This document shows, one piece after another, positions 25,154 through 33,657 of a stretch of 64,000 bases of DNA. The notes beneath the pieces were generated by a model, which had not been told where the DNA came from, searched no databases, and saw nothing but the letters and a program-made list of their open reading frames with translations. Positions within the stretch are counted from its first letter, which is position 1, and every line of letters starts with the position of its first letter. Origin of the DNA: Deltaproteobacteria bacterium (GTDB lineage: Bacteria; Desulfobacterota; DSM-4660; Desulfatiglandales; HGW-15); the NCBI GenBank assembly GCA_020060215.1, contig JAGVAP010000082.1, positions 1 through 64,000 on the forward strand. Reading direction: 5' to 3'. Both the position numbers and the translations under genes were made by a program.

Positions 25154-26593
25154 TCATTTGCTTTGTGCTGCGGCCAGGAGATGGAGGATTTCGCTGACGG
25201 AAATGTCCGGATTTCGGGTCAGGGCCCCGGCGATCAGATGGGCCGTGTAGGCGGCCGATATGGATGTGCCGGCATAGATCCCGGGCTCACCCCTGTAACC
25301 CACCGGCATGCCGGCGAACCCGGGGGCATAGACCATGACCGAATCGCCGTAGTTGGAATCCTCCCATCGCTTCCCGTCCGGCGCGAGTGCGCCCACCCCG
25401 ATGACGGATGGGAAGGCTGCGGGGTAAAAAGGCTTGCCGGTGGCTTCGTTCCCGGCCGAGGCCACCACGATGAGACCCTTCGAGACCGCGTGGTTCATGG
25501 CCTCCTCCAGGAATCGGCTCCTGCTCTCGGATCCCCAGCTCAGGCTCATCACGCGGGCGCCGCTCATCAGGGCGAAATCGATGCTCTTTATGACGTGAAA
25601 ATTGGAGGTGAACCCGTTGTCATCGAAGATCCTGATCGGGATGACCGGGACCACCTCGGTGTCCGTCCGGCCGCCGTACGGCTTCACGGCACCGGAGGCG
25701 ACCAGCGCCATCTGCGTGCCATGGCCCAGGGAATCGTCGATCGGAGCCTCCGGGTTCAAGGCATTGTAGGAAGCGCGGATAAGCCCTTCCATACCCGACG
25801 CTATCTTCATGCCGCTGTCGAGCACGGCTACGATCGCCGCCCCTTCGGCCGGTTGAAGCGGCACAGGCGAGGTGTTCCGGGAGGACGCTGTGGGCGATCT
25901 GGTGGGGACCGGGACGGGATAGGCGTAGTTCGGCTCGGCCCTCTCCATCCCCGCACCCTGCGCCTGGTCCAGGATTGCGGGCAAATCCGCTCCCTCAGGG
26001 ACCCGGATGCGGTAAACGCCGCCCGCGGTGGAGCTTTCCACCACCTCCCCGCCGATCTTTTCCAGGAACCTTTGCAGGTCCTGCATCCTCTTCCCGGGTC
26101 CGAGCCTGAGAAGGATTTCGTCCTTTACCAGGAAGGACCCGTCTGCGGGATTTGGGCGGACGGCCAGGGGAGATCCCGGGCCGAGGGGCCTCATGAGCTC
26201 CTTCCTGCCCGGCTCGAAGATCTGGATCTCGCGCAGAACGAGGGCCGGGCCGCGGTCTCCTTCACCCTCACCCCAGAGCAGGACGAAGTTGAGGGGCCGC
26301 AACACGGACTCCAACCCCCTACGGATATCCCGGCCCTCGAACGATGCGGTGACAAGCGGATTGATGGACGGGTCCATCCGGACCCGGATGCCCTGGGCGG
26401 CAAGCCTTCTCAGGATTCCCTGAAGCGGCTCCTCCCGGGCCTGAATGCTGAGTTTATCCTTCGACAACCGGACGTCCAGGGCCGATGCCGTTCCTGCAGA
26501 GAGGAAAAAGGAGAGGAGGAGGGCAAGACCGACACGCAATATCGTGGCTCGTGCCACAGCGGGTATGGAGTGAGAGGGACGAAGCGGAATCAT
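25154..26593 (-). CDS. Secreted subtilisin-like protease with N-terminal STN (secretin N0-like) domain
   Basis: 479 residues. Signal peptide (LRVGLALLLSFFLSAG, cleavage near ASA). Residues about 40-120 form a secretin/TonB short N-terminal (STN-like) domain: DKLSIQAREEPLQGILRRLA, VTASFEGRDIRRGLESVLRP, NFVLLW. About 160-220 resembles a subtilase propeptide. The catalytic domain has the S8 triad: VAVLDSGM (Asp), LGHGTQMA (His), GTSISAAY (Ser), with SLSWGSESRS and VASAGNEATG between. It is the last gene of the T2SS cluster, overlapping the end of gspD by four bases (ATGA). The STN domain is normally found in secretins; its fusion to a protease suggests docking to the secreton or processing of substrates. 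That role is inferred. Confidence 0.88.
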   Translation of the reverse strand: MIPLRPSHSIPAVARATILRVGLALLLSFFLSAGTASALDVRLSKDKLSIQAREEPLQGILRRLAAQGIRVRMDPSINPLVTASFEGRDIRRGLESVLRPLNFVLLWGEGEGDRGPALVLREIQIFEPGRKELMRPLGPGSPLAVRPNPADGSFLVKDEILLRLGPGKRMQDLQRFLEKIGGEVVESSTAGGVYRIRVPEGADLPAILDQAQGAGMERAEPNYAYPVPVPTRSPTASSRNTSPVPLQPAEGAAIVAVLDSGMKIASGMEGLIRASYNALNPEAPIDDSLGHGTQMALVASGAVKPYGGRTDTEVVPVIPIRIFDDNGFTSNFHVIKSIDFALMSGARVMSLSWGSESRSRFLEEAMNHAVSKGLIVVASAGNEATGKPFYPAAFPSVIGVGALAPDGKRWEDSNYGDSVMVYAPGFAGMPVGYRGEPGIYAGTSISAAYTAHLIAGALTRNPDISVSEILHLLAAAQSK

Positions 26594-28737
26594 CGAGCGC
26601 TGTCTTCCCTGGGCGGACCCCGGTCATACATCTTGATGACCCCCTCCTTCACCGCGTCCATCTGCTTCCGTTTCTCCTCATAAACCTTCGCGGCCTCTAC
26701 GGGGCTTTCGACGATATGGGGCGTCAGGAAGATATACAGGTTTGTCTTGTTGTCCCTCTTCGTGACACTCTTGAACAACCAGCCCAGGCCGGGGACATCC
26801 CCCAGGCAGGGCGCCTGGCCGACGTTATGATTCAACTGCTGATCGATCAGTCCTCCGATCACAACGGTATGGCCGTCCTTCACGATCACGGTGGTCTTTG
26901 CCGTCCGTTTGCGGGTGATCGGCAAACCGATGTCCGTCGCCTTGGAGTCGGAGATGGAAGTCTCGACCACCTGCGAGACCTCCTGGGCCAGCTTGAGCCG
27001 GACGAACCTCTCCTGGTTGATCTGAGGGGTGATCTTGAGCTTGACGCCCACGTCCTTTCGCTCATAGGTGTTGTAGTTGGCGAACGTGGTGACCGACACA
27101 GCCGCCCCCGCTTCCTGGCGGGTCAGGAAGGGACGCTCCTCGCCGACGCTGATCTCGGCCTCCTCGTTGTCCGTGGTCATCACCTGCGGGGTGGAGAGCA
27201 CATTGATGTCCGAGTCGGTCTGGGCAAAGCGGATCAGCGCGGACAGATTGGGAAAGCTGAACTTTCCGATCTGGATGGCTTCTCCCAGGACGCCCAGAGA
27301 AAAACCGCCCGGGAAGACAGCCGAACCGCTGCTGTCGGGCGTCAGGTCCGCCCCCCCGGGATGGGAAGCCCCGAAGCCCCCGATGGTTCTTCCCTCATTG
27401 CTCCCAACGGTCTCCACGAACGACCAGCGCACGCCCACATTGAAGTCCTTGCTGACCGAGACCTCCATGAGAAGGGCTTCGATGTAGACCATCCTCCGCA
27501 GGATGTCCAGCTGCTTGATCACCTCTTCGAGGACCTGATAGTCCTCCTTGCTCGCCGTGATGAGCAGGGAGTTGGTCGCCTTGTCCGCAACCACCAGGAC
27601 CTCCTTGGAGACGACGGGCGTTTTTGCTGGCTGCTGCGGCGCTCCCTTGTCGGGGGACTTCGTCGGGATGGCCATGAGGACCTTCGCAAGGTCCTCGGCG
27701 TTCGCGTTCTGCAGGAAGTACACGCGGACCCTTCCTTCGGTCCGCGGGGCCTGCTTGTCGAGCAGTTCGATGAGCTTCCGGATCTTGCTGCTGACACCCT
27801 CGGAGGCCATGGCAATGAGCGTGTTGGTCCTCTCATCCGCGACGATCTTCACGGGAGATTCAGGCAGGGTCCCCTTCTTTTCCGCGGTGGTCCTCTTCTG
27901 GAAGAGCTCGTTCAGCATCTTGGCCGTGTCCACGGCCGCTGCGTGCTGGAGCGGTATGACCGCGATCTCCTCCCCCACCCCCTCGGTATCGATCGCGCTG
28001 ATGATGTGGAGCAGCCTTCGGATATTGGATTGAACATCGGTGACGATCAGCATGCCGGTCGGGCGGTAGGAGACCATGACGCTGTTCTTCGATATCAGGG
28101 GGACGAAGATCTTTTTCAGTTCTTCCGGGTCCGCGTACTTGAGGTGAATCAGCTGGGTCACCACCTTGTCTTCGGCCGTGAGGGCCTCCCTTTCGAGCAT
28201 GGTGCGAACGTCTTTCGTCCTGGCGTCCACTGCAGGAACGATCTTGATGATGTTTCCGGCGGGCACGGTGCTGAAGCCATGGACCTCCAGGACCGATTCA
28301 AACAGCTTGTACGCCTCGTCCACGGTGATCTTGGTGGGGGAGACGATCGTGACCGCGCCTTTTACGGCCTTGTCCAGGACGAAATTCTTCCCGGTCAGCT
28401 CGCTGATGAACTTGATGAAGAGCGCGATCTCCACCTCATCGAAATCGATGGTGACATAGCGCTCGCCCCGGCTCGCTCCCTTCCCGTCTTCCTCGTCCGC
28501 CGAGGTGGTTTTCTGCGCCTGGGTCGAGCCTGGTCCCTTCGAAGGGGGGGGCTCCTGTGCAACGGGGTCGGCAGGTCCGCTTTGGGGGGGTGGAGGCTCG
28601 CTCCTGGGAGCGGAGGGAACGGTTGGACCGGCCCCTTTCTGGCCCGAGATGCGGGCGGCCACTGCCGTGAACGGGCTCGATATCAGCCACACCGAGATCA
28701 GCAGCACCAGATAGGAGATTCTGTGGTTGAGACACAT
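26590..28737 (-). CDS. gspD: Type II secretion secretin GspD
   Basis: 715 residues; outer-membrane pore of the T2SS. N-terminal signal/hydrophobic segment (ISYLVLLISVWLISSPFTAV), a Pro-rich linker, N0 domain (VEIALFIKFISELTGKNFV), N1-N3 repeats (e.g. ADPEELKKIFVPLI; VIPLQHAAAVDTAKMLNELF; VYFLQNANAEDLAKVLMAIP) and the secretin core (VGVRWSFVET, LSTPQVMTTDNEEAEISVG, RKDVGVKLKITPQI, VVIGGLIDQ, PCLGDVPGLGWLFKS). Length is normal. It follows the TPR and gspA genes, unlike the usual gspC-gspD order. Confidence 0.96.
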   Translation of the reverse strand: MCLNHRISYLVLLISVWLISSPFTAVAARISGQKGAGPTVPSAPRSEPPPPQSGPADPVAQEPPPSKGPGSTQAQKTTSADEEDGKGASRGERYVTIDFDEVEIALFIKFISELTGKNFVLDKAVKGAVTIVSPTKITVDEAYKLFESVLEVHGFSTVPAGNIIKIVPAVDARTKDVRTMLEREALTAEDKVVTQLIHLKYADPEELKKIFVPLISKNSVMVSYRPTGMLIVTDVQSNIRRLLHIISAIDTEGVGEEIAVIPLQHAAAVDTAKMLNELFQKRTTAEKKGTLPESPVKIVADERTNTLIAMASEGVSSKIRKLIELLDKQAPRTEGRVRVYFLQNANAEDLAKVLMAIPTKSPDKGAPQQPAKTPVVSKEVLVVADKATNSLLITASKEDYQVLEEVIKQLDILRRMVYIEALLMEVSVSKDFNVGVRWSFVETVGSNEGRTIGGFGASHPGGADLTPDSSGSAVFPGGFSLGVLGEAIQIGKFSFPNLSALIRFAQTDSDINVLSTPQVMTTDNEEAEISVGEERPFLTRQEAGAAVSVTTFANYNTYERKDVGVKLKITPQINQERFVRLKLAQEVSQVVETSISDSKATDIGLPITRKRTAKTTVIVKDGHTVVIGGLIDQQLNHNVGQAPCLGDVPGLGWLFKSVTKRDNKTNLYIFLTPHIVESPVEAAKVYEEKRKQMDAVKEGVIKMYDRGPPREDSAR

Positions 28738-28832
28738 GGGGCGGTACGACCTTCATTCATCCGGTGTTCGATAGCAACATCCATCTCGTTCCGGAGACCG
28801 CTCCGGAGCTCCGACCGATCCCGCCTCGAGGG

Positions 28833-29468
28833 CTAATGGTACGACACGACCTTCCGGAACTCTTCCGTTCCCCTGAGGTTCTGGAAATCCTCATCCTGCA
28901 TGGCCCACTCCCCTGCCGCCGGTTCGAGGGAGACGGCTTTCCTGAGATAATGAAGGCTTTTCTCTGATTCGCCGGAATGGGCGTAGAGGCATGCGAGATT
29001 GTAGTGGGGCTCGACACAACCGGGCCGGAGGTGAATCGCCTTTTCGAAAAAGTTCCGTGCAGCAAGAAAGTCCCTGGATTGTAGATAGATCACCCCCAGA
29101 TTGTTCAAGGTATCCACATGGCCGGGATCGATTCTCAGGACCTTCTGATACAGCGTCCTCGCATGTTCGAGGTCGCCCTCGGACTGGAAGCTCTTGGCGC
29201 TTCGATAGCACTCTTCCAGGTTTTCCCCCTCCCCCACAGCACGCGACACCCTTTCCCCGGGGGCTCTGAAATTCGCGGAATCCAACCACGAATAAGAGGC
29301 AAAAGCAAGCAAAATCAACACCACCGGGACGAGCCCGAAGGCGGCTATCCTCCGGAACAGACGGTCTCTTTCAGCGGCATGGGAGGAAAGCATGGAGCTG
29401 CCGCCCGGACCGATATCGTCCTTCTCTTTCTGCGCCTTTTTCAATGCGTCATGGATCGTGCTCATCAC
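28833..29468 (-). CDS. GspB-like N-terminus / TPR membrane protein
   Basis: 211 residues. The opening MMSTIHDALKKAQKEKD is like that of GspB/ExeB-type proteins, followed by one membrane segment (IAAFGLVPVVLILLAFASY) and a periplasmic part with three TPR units (SFQSEGDLEHARTLYQKVLR, TLNNLGVIYLQSRDFLAARN, PHYNLACLYAHSGESEKSLH). Located between gspA and gspD. Probably takes the place of GspB, helping assemble or localise the secretin. Confidence 0.75.
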   Translation of the reverse strand: MMSTIHDALKKAQKEKDDIGPGGSSMLSSHAAERDRLFRRIAAFGLVPVVLILLAFASYSWLDSANFRAPGERVSRAVGEGENLEECYRSAKSFQSEGDLEHARTLYQKVLRIDPGHVDTLNNLGVIYLQSRDFLAARNFFEKAIHLRPGCVEPHYNLACLYAHSGESEKSLHYLRKAVSLEPAAGEWAMQDEDFQNLRGTEEFRKVVSYH

Positions 29469-29508
29469 CCACTCATCGGTCCCACCCTCACGAACAGGGG
29501 GCGGCAGG

Positions 29509-31131
29509 CTACGGGTCGGTCATCCCGTACAAGAGGGCCCGGGTCTTCAGTCCTGCGACGCCGTCCGGCTCCAGGCCGAAATCTCTCTGGAACTTTCTCA
29601 CCTGATCGGATGTATCGGAATCGTAATCTCCCGTCGTGCCCACGAGGTAGCCCAGCCTCTGGAGACCCTTCTGGAGCTCCGCCACCTCAGGGCCGCTCAT
29701 GCCCTTGCGAAGACTTACGACACTCTGATCATAGGGGAAGATGAGGTCGATATTCCCTCCCCACCGGTCCAGGATGATGGACCTGGGCAGGAATCGTTCC
29801 CCATCCTTTTCACTCGCGACAAAGGCCCCCTCTTCAAGGGTTCTCCTGATCACCAGAAACCGCCTGGGTCCGTATCCCTCCGGGGAATCCGAAGACAAGC
29901 TTGCCCGGAAGCACTTCCTGATCATCACGTAGTACTCCGGTCTGAGCCGGAACGAAAACAACGCAAGGGAAGGGGCCGGGTTCGAGTCACCCGCCGCGGA
30001 TCGATAGAGATCGAAAAGGGCCGCGATGCTGTTCTTGTCATCCAGGAGGAGGTCTTCCTCCGGCGCTTCGTCCGGCTCGGCCCGGAGGGGCGTTTTTTCC
30101 CCCGATGAGAACGGGGCCCATGCAAGGGACTGGAGCCGATGAAAATCGCCCCTGTAACGCCATCCCCCAAACGCGACGGCGGCAACGAGAGCGGCGAGGA
30201 GAAAACACCGCAGGGCCATGCCCAGGTTCGGGCGGCCGGCGGCGGGCCTCCCGATGGCGAGGTCGCCGCGGAGTTCTTCCTCGGCCCTGTCGATCATCTT
30301 CCTCGAGACGGTGTGGCGCTCCGAAGCGTACGCCAGGAGGAGGGCGCGGTCGCAGATGGAGTTGATTCTCCGGGGCACCCCCTGGGAATAGCGGTGGACC
30401 CGGGCGAATGCGCCACTCGTGAATGTCAGGCTCCCGTTCGCCCCTGCCAGGGCCAATCGGTGGGCGATGTATCCCCTTGTCCCTTGTGGATCGAGAGGCT
30501 TCAAGTCGTAGCGGACCGTGATGCGCTGGTTGAGCTGCTTGAGGGACGGAGCGGCCAGCAGCCCCTTCAGTTCGCTTTGTCCCACAAGGATGATCTGGAT
30601 GAGCTTCTCCCGCTCCGTCTCCAGGTTGGAGAGCATCCGGATCTGCTCGAGCGCATCGGGGGGGAGATTCTGCGCCTCATCGATGATGAGGACCGCGTTC
30701 CCACCGCTTCTGAAGTTGTCCATCAGAAACAGATTCAGGGCGTCGATATAGCGCTTCTTGCTCTCTTTGCCCCAAGGGGTCTCCCTCCCGGGTCTCCTTT
30801 CGCGCCCTCTGCGGACCTCTTCACAGGGCTGCGGCCGGGGAAGGATTCCGAACTCCTGGTTGACCGTCTGCAGGAGCTCCATATCCGAGACAAAGGAATT
30901 GAAGATCAAAGAGGTCCTGGTGGATCGGTCCAGTCTGCCCAGGAGGGCCCGGCAGAGCGTCGTCTTCCCCATGCCGATGCCTCCGGTTACGGCAATGAAC
31001 CCTTTTCTCTCCTGGATGCCGTAGAGGAGGTGATCGAGCGCCTCTTTGTGAGAGGGGCTGAGATAGAGATACCGCGGGTCCGGGGTGTTGTTGAAGGGGC
31101 TCTCGCGGAGATGGAAGAAGCTGTTATACAT
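29509..31131 (-). CDS. gspA: T2SS ATPase/peptidoglycan-binding protein GspA/ExeA
   Basis: 540 residues. AAA ATPase domain with Walker A GGIGMGKTTLC (about residue 50), Walker B AVLIIDEAQNLPP (about 145) and GVPRRINSICDRALL; one membrane segment (LGMALRCFLLAALVAAVAFGG, about 305-325); periplasmic region; C-terminal peptidoglycan-binding domain (GPEVAELQKGLQRLGYLVG, ending VRKFQRDFGLEPDGVAGLKT). The GspA/ExeA family remodels or binds peptidoglycan so that the secretin can assemble. Next to the GspB-like TPR gene, as in exeAB. Confidence 0.9.
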   Translation of the reverse strand: MYNSFFHLRESPFNNTPDPRYLYLSPSHKEALDHLLYGIQERKGFIAVTGGIGMGKTTLCRALLGRLDRSTRTSLIFNSFVSDMELLQTVNQEFGILPRPQPCEEVRRGRERRPGRETPWGKESKKRYIDALNLFLMDNFRSGGNAVLIIDEAQNLPPDALEQIRMLSNLETEREKLIQIILVGQSELKGLLAAPSLKQLNQRITVRYDLKPLDPQGTRGYIAHRLALAGANGSLTFTSGAFARVHRYSQGVPRRINSICDRALLLAYASERHTVSRKMIDRAEEELRGDLAIGRPAAGRPNLGMALRCFLLAALVAAVAFGGWRYRGDFHRLQSLAWAPFSSGEKTPLRAEPDEAPEEDLLLDDKNSIAALFDLYRSAAGDSNPAPSLALFSFRLRPEYYVMIRKCFRASLSSDSPEGYGPRRFLVIRRTLEEGAFVASEKDGERFLPRSIILDRWGGNIDLIFPYDQSVVSLRKGMSGPEVAELQKGLQRLGYLVGTTGDYDSDTSDQVRKFQRDFGLEPDGVAGLKTRALLYGMTDP

Positions 31132-31151
31132 GGCTCATCAAGACCATCGAT

Positions 31152-32009
31152 CTATCTCTCGAGGTTGTATTCCATGGTCCTCGGCCGGCCTCCGCGCAGG
31201 ATCATCAGGGTCACGTTGGGCATCGACCGGACGGCGTGGTACAGGCTCACGATGTCATCCTGAACCTGGATCGGTTTCCCGTTCACGGACCGGAGGACGT
31301 CCCCGTCTGTAAGACCGAGTCTTTGAAAAAAGGATCCGTTCGAGACCTGCGTAATGGACAGCCCGTCGGGCTTTCCATCTCTGAAAGCGGGACGTACGCG
31401 CGCCTGGGAAAGGAGGTGGTTGATACTCCTCGCAGACTGTTCCATCTGCGCACGGCTCAACCGGACCGTAGAGCGGTCCGCAGGAGGCCTGGGGGAAGGC
31501 GATTCCGTCCCTCCGACCGACAAAGGCTCCTTCTCCATGATCAGGACCTCGTCCCGTGTTCCCACCCGGACGATGACCCTTCCCCTGAGGATCTTGGTGA
31601 TCACAGCGCCTTCGACGGTATCGCCGACCCTGTAGAAATCCTGTTTCTTCTGGACCGTATCGCGAATGACGGCTACAGCGCTCTCCTCATCGGATACCGC
31701 GCCCGTACCGAGGAGAACGAGATTGAGCGTGGTCGGCACGATCTCCTCAGCCTCCCTTTTCTGGGGGGGGGGCACGATCCCCTTCTCGGCAATGCCGAAG
31801 ATGTTTTTCTCGGAGATCAACTTGAACTGGTGAAGGGAGGGTTTCACGGAAGGCGGGGCTTCCTGAGCGGTCTGCTCCCGGATCTCCTCCGTCCTTTCGG
31901 GACGGATCTTCTCGGCCACAACCAGGTAAAAAAGATCGACCCCGATGAAGCAGGAGACCGTCAAGGAAGCAAGGACAAACAGTGTTCGGATCAGATTTCC
32001 CGTACCCAT
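31152..32009 (-). CDS. gspC: Type II secretion inner-membrane protein GspC (PDZ)
   Basis: 285 residues from ATG 32009 with GGGAGG upstream (frame open to 32042). N-terminal membrane segment (LIRTLFVLASLTVSCFIGV), homology region that binds GspD (KNIFGIAEKG, LNLVLLGTGAVSDEESAVAV, VGDTVEGAVITKILRGRVIV) and a C-terminal PDZ domain (SFFQRLGLTDGDVLRSVNGK, IQVDDI-like turn, MILRGGRPRTMEYNLE). It links the inner-membrane platform to the secretin. Confidence 0.92.
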   Translation of the reverse strand: MGTGNLIRTLFVLASLTVSCFIGVDLFYLVVAEKIRPERTEEIREQTAQEAPPSVKPSLHQFKLISEKNIFGIAEKGIVPPPQKREAEEIVPTTLNLVLLGTGAVSDEESAVAVIRDTVQKKQDFYRVGDTVEGAVITKILRGRVIVRVGTRDEVLIMEKEPLSVGGTESPSPRPPADRSTVRLSRAQMEQSARSINHLLSQARVRPAFRDGKPDGLSITQVSNGSFFQRLGLTDGDVLRSVNGKPIQVQDDIVSLYHAVRSMPNVTLMILRGGRPRTMEYNLER

Positions 32010-32107
32010 CGAACCTCCCGACTCCCTCGACCAAGGGCTCATCCGGAAAGGACCCGCTTCGGATCCGGCGATCAGCGACAGCCGTCAGCGGCCGGCCGAT
32101 TCCTGTG

Positions 32108-33010
32108 TCACCGCTGAGCTTCGAGGAGCTCCAGCACGGGCTCCCTCATGGTCCCGGAGATCGTGATCGATATCGTCCCCTTTTTCATAAGCTCCCGGAT
32201 CAGGCGCAGGAGCTCGGGGTTGTCGGAGATCTCCTGCAGGTATTCGGAGCTAGGCCTCAACTCCCCATGGATCTGTATCGCACTCGCCAGGATATCGGGC
32301 GCCGGCCGGATCCTTCCGCTCAGCTCACCGCCGATCTGCCCGCCGCCGAACTCGATCCTCTTGACCGAGAGGGTCTCATCCTGAAAGGTCGCCTGGATTC
32401 TCGCTTCCTTGAAAGAGAACATGTTGATTCTCCAAAGGGGATGGAGCTGAAGGTGTCCCAGATTCCCATTGCTCAGCAGGAAGGCGGCTTCCCCCTTCCC
32501 GCTGCGCACTCCCTGATGGGTCCCTTCCCAGGTGAGTTCCCCTTCCAGGCTGCCTTCGATCGGCCGGGCCAGGAACTCCTGGATCCATGGATTCTCTTTC
32601 ACGCTGATCCCCTTGAAAGCCGCGCTGATCCGCAAGGGGCTCTTCAACCCTTTCTTCCCCAGGGAGATGTTCCCATGAATCCTCCCTTGATGGACCCGGC
32701 CCTCGAAAGTCCCTTCGTGCTTTCCTCTCAGAAGGGACAGGATGGCCGGCTCGATGGTGAAGGCCTCTGCGCGGACCAGGATGGACCCTCCGTTTCTCCT
32801 CGAGAGGCTCAATGGGGCGATCTCGAGGCCGAGCGGGAGTACAGGCTCCGTGCGGCCGACGCCGATCTCCATCCCGGCGATCGCCGTGGACAGCCGGGAC
32901 TCGAGAAACCGCCTCACCTCATCGGCAGGGAAGCGGTAATGGAGCAGGGCGCAAATGAGGACCAGGCAATAGAGCCCGTATGCCGCCCATCTTTTCTTTT
33001 TCCCTTTCAA
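32108..33010 (-). CDS. gspN: Type II secretion protein GspN
   Basis: About 300 residues if started at TTG 33010 behind GGGGG; the frame is open to ATG/GTG 33064, but the extra 18 codons lie in a dispersed repeat (33034-33072), so the later start is preferred. One N-terminal membrane segment (WAAYGLYCLVLICALLHY), then a beta-rich AsmA-like periplasmic domain (SLLRGKHEGTFEGRVHQG, GSLEGELTWEG, RIEFGGGQIGGELSG) and an end GTISITISGTMREPVLEL typical of GspN. This accessory subunit is common in Desulfobacterota and Xanthomonas-type systems. Confidence 0.85.
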   Translation of the reverse strand: MKGKKKRWAAYGLYCLVLICALLHYRFPADEVRRFLESRLSTAIAGMEIGVGRTEPVLPLGLEIAPLSLSRRNGGSILVRAEAFTIEPAILSLLRGKHEGTFEGRVHQGRIHGNISLGKKGLKSPLRISAAFKGISVKENPWIQEFLARPIEGSLEGELTWEGTHQGVRSGKGEAAFLLSNGNLGHLQLHPLWRINMFSFKEARIQATFQDETLSVKRIEFGGGQIGGELSGRIRPAPDILASAIQIHGELRPSSEYLQEISDNPELLRLIRELMKKGTISITISGTMREPVLELLEAQR

Positions 33011-33033
33011 ATTCGGCGACCCCCTGACGAAGG

Positions 33034-33072
33034 CCTTACGGCCGCAACCGAATCCCGCCACCAAGGCACGAA
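33034..33072. repeat. Dispersed 39-bp repeat, copy 1
   Basis: About 33 of 39 bases match 52350-52388 (core CGCCACCA[AG]GGCACGA). It lies in the gspM-gspN spacer. Words of this kind (caccaaggcacgaagac) recur in many genomes as intergenic debris. Confidence 0.5.
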
Positions 33073-33126
33073 GACACCCTTACGTGACGCGTTCAATGTG
33101 ATACGTGACACCCTTCCTCTCTCCTC

Positions 33127-33657
33127 TCATGCAGGCGTGTAGGCGTCCACCTGAATCGTCACCCCCAGGGAATCGTCCGTCCCCCGCGATGGTTTCTGTA
33201 TCTTGATCCTCCTGATGCTCAGGGGATGATCGGAGTACTCGATCTGATACAGGAAATCGACGAGCTGCTCGATCCTGATGCCGTCGAGCTTGATCTCCAT
33301 GCCTTCGGTCTTCGACCCCTGCTCCTCTGCGACTCGGGGTTTCATGTACTGGATCTTGCTCTGGATGCCGGCCTCCCGTGAGATCCCTTCCAGGAAGGAG
33401 AGGAGGGTGAAGCCGGCCTTCCTCTGCCGAATCCTCTTTTCCGCCGCCGATCTGCGGCTGTTCAGCTGCACCCACTCCCTGCTGAGCTCCCGCATCTGCG
33501 CGAGCTCGGCCTCCTTGTCCGCGATCCGCTTCTCCAGCCGCAGCTGGCGGGTCAGCGCGGGTGAAAGCACAAGCATATAGTAGAAGAGGAGAAGCAGAAT
33601 CCCCGCGCAGAGCAGCACGAGCATCTGGCGTCTGTGGATCCTCGCGAAGATCATCAT
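33127..33657 (-). CDS. gspM: Type II secretion protein GspM
   Basis: 176 residues: short cytoplasmic start, one membrane segment (MLVLLCAGILLLLFYYMLVL), a coiled coil (LTRQLRLEKRIADKEAELAQ) and a ferredoxin-like periplasmic domain (LLSFLEGISREAGIQSKIQY, LVDFLYQIEYSDHPLSIRRI). GspM pairs with GspL in the inner-membrane platform. Overlaps gspL by four bases (ATGA), confirming the start. Confidence 0.88.
   Translation of the reverse strand: MMIFARIHRRQMLVLLCAGILLLLFYYMLVLSPALTRQLRLEKRIADKEAELAQMRELSREWVQLNSRRSAAEKRIRQRKAGFTLLSFLEGISREAGIQSKIQYMKPRVAEEQGSKTEGMEIKLDGIRIEQLVDFLYQIEYSDHPLSIRRIKIQKPSRGTDDSLGVTIQVDAYTPA

Noticed and set aside
26485..28836. A 783-codon plus-strand frame across gspD and similar long frames opposite gspL, gspG, the AORs and the Liv genes (57084-61781, 61970-63490).
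   Set aside because: They are shadow frames of GC-rich genes on the other strand; the minus-strand products have complete, recognised domains.
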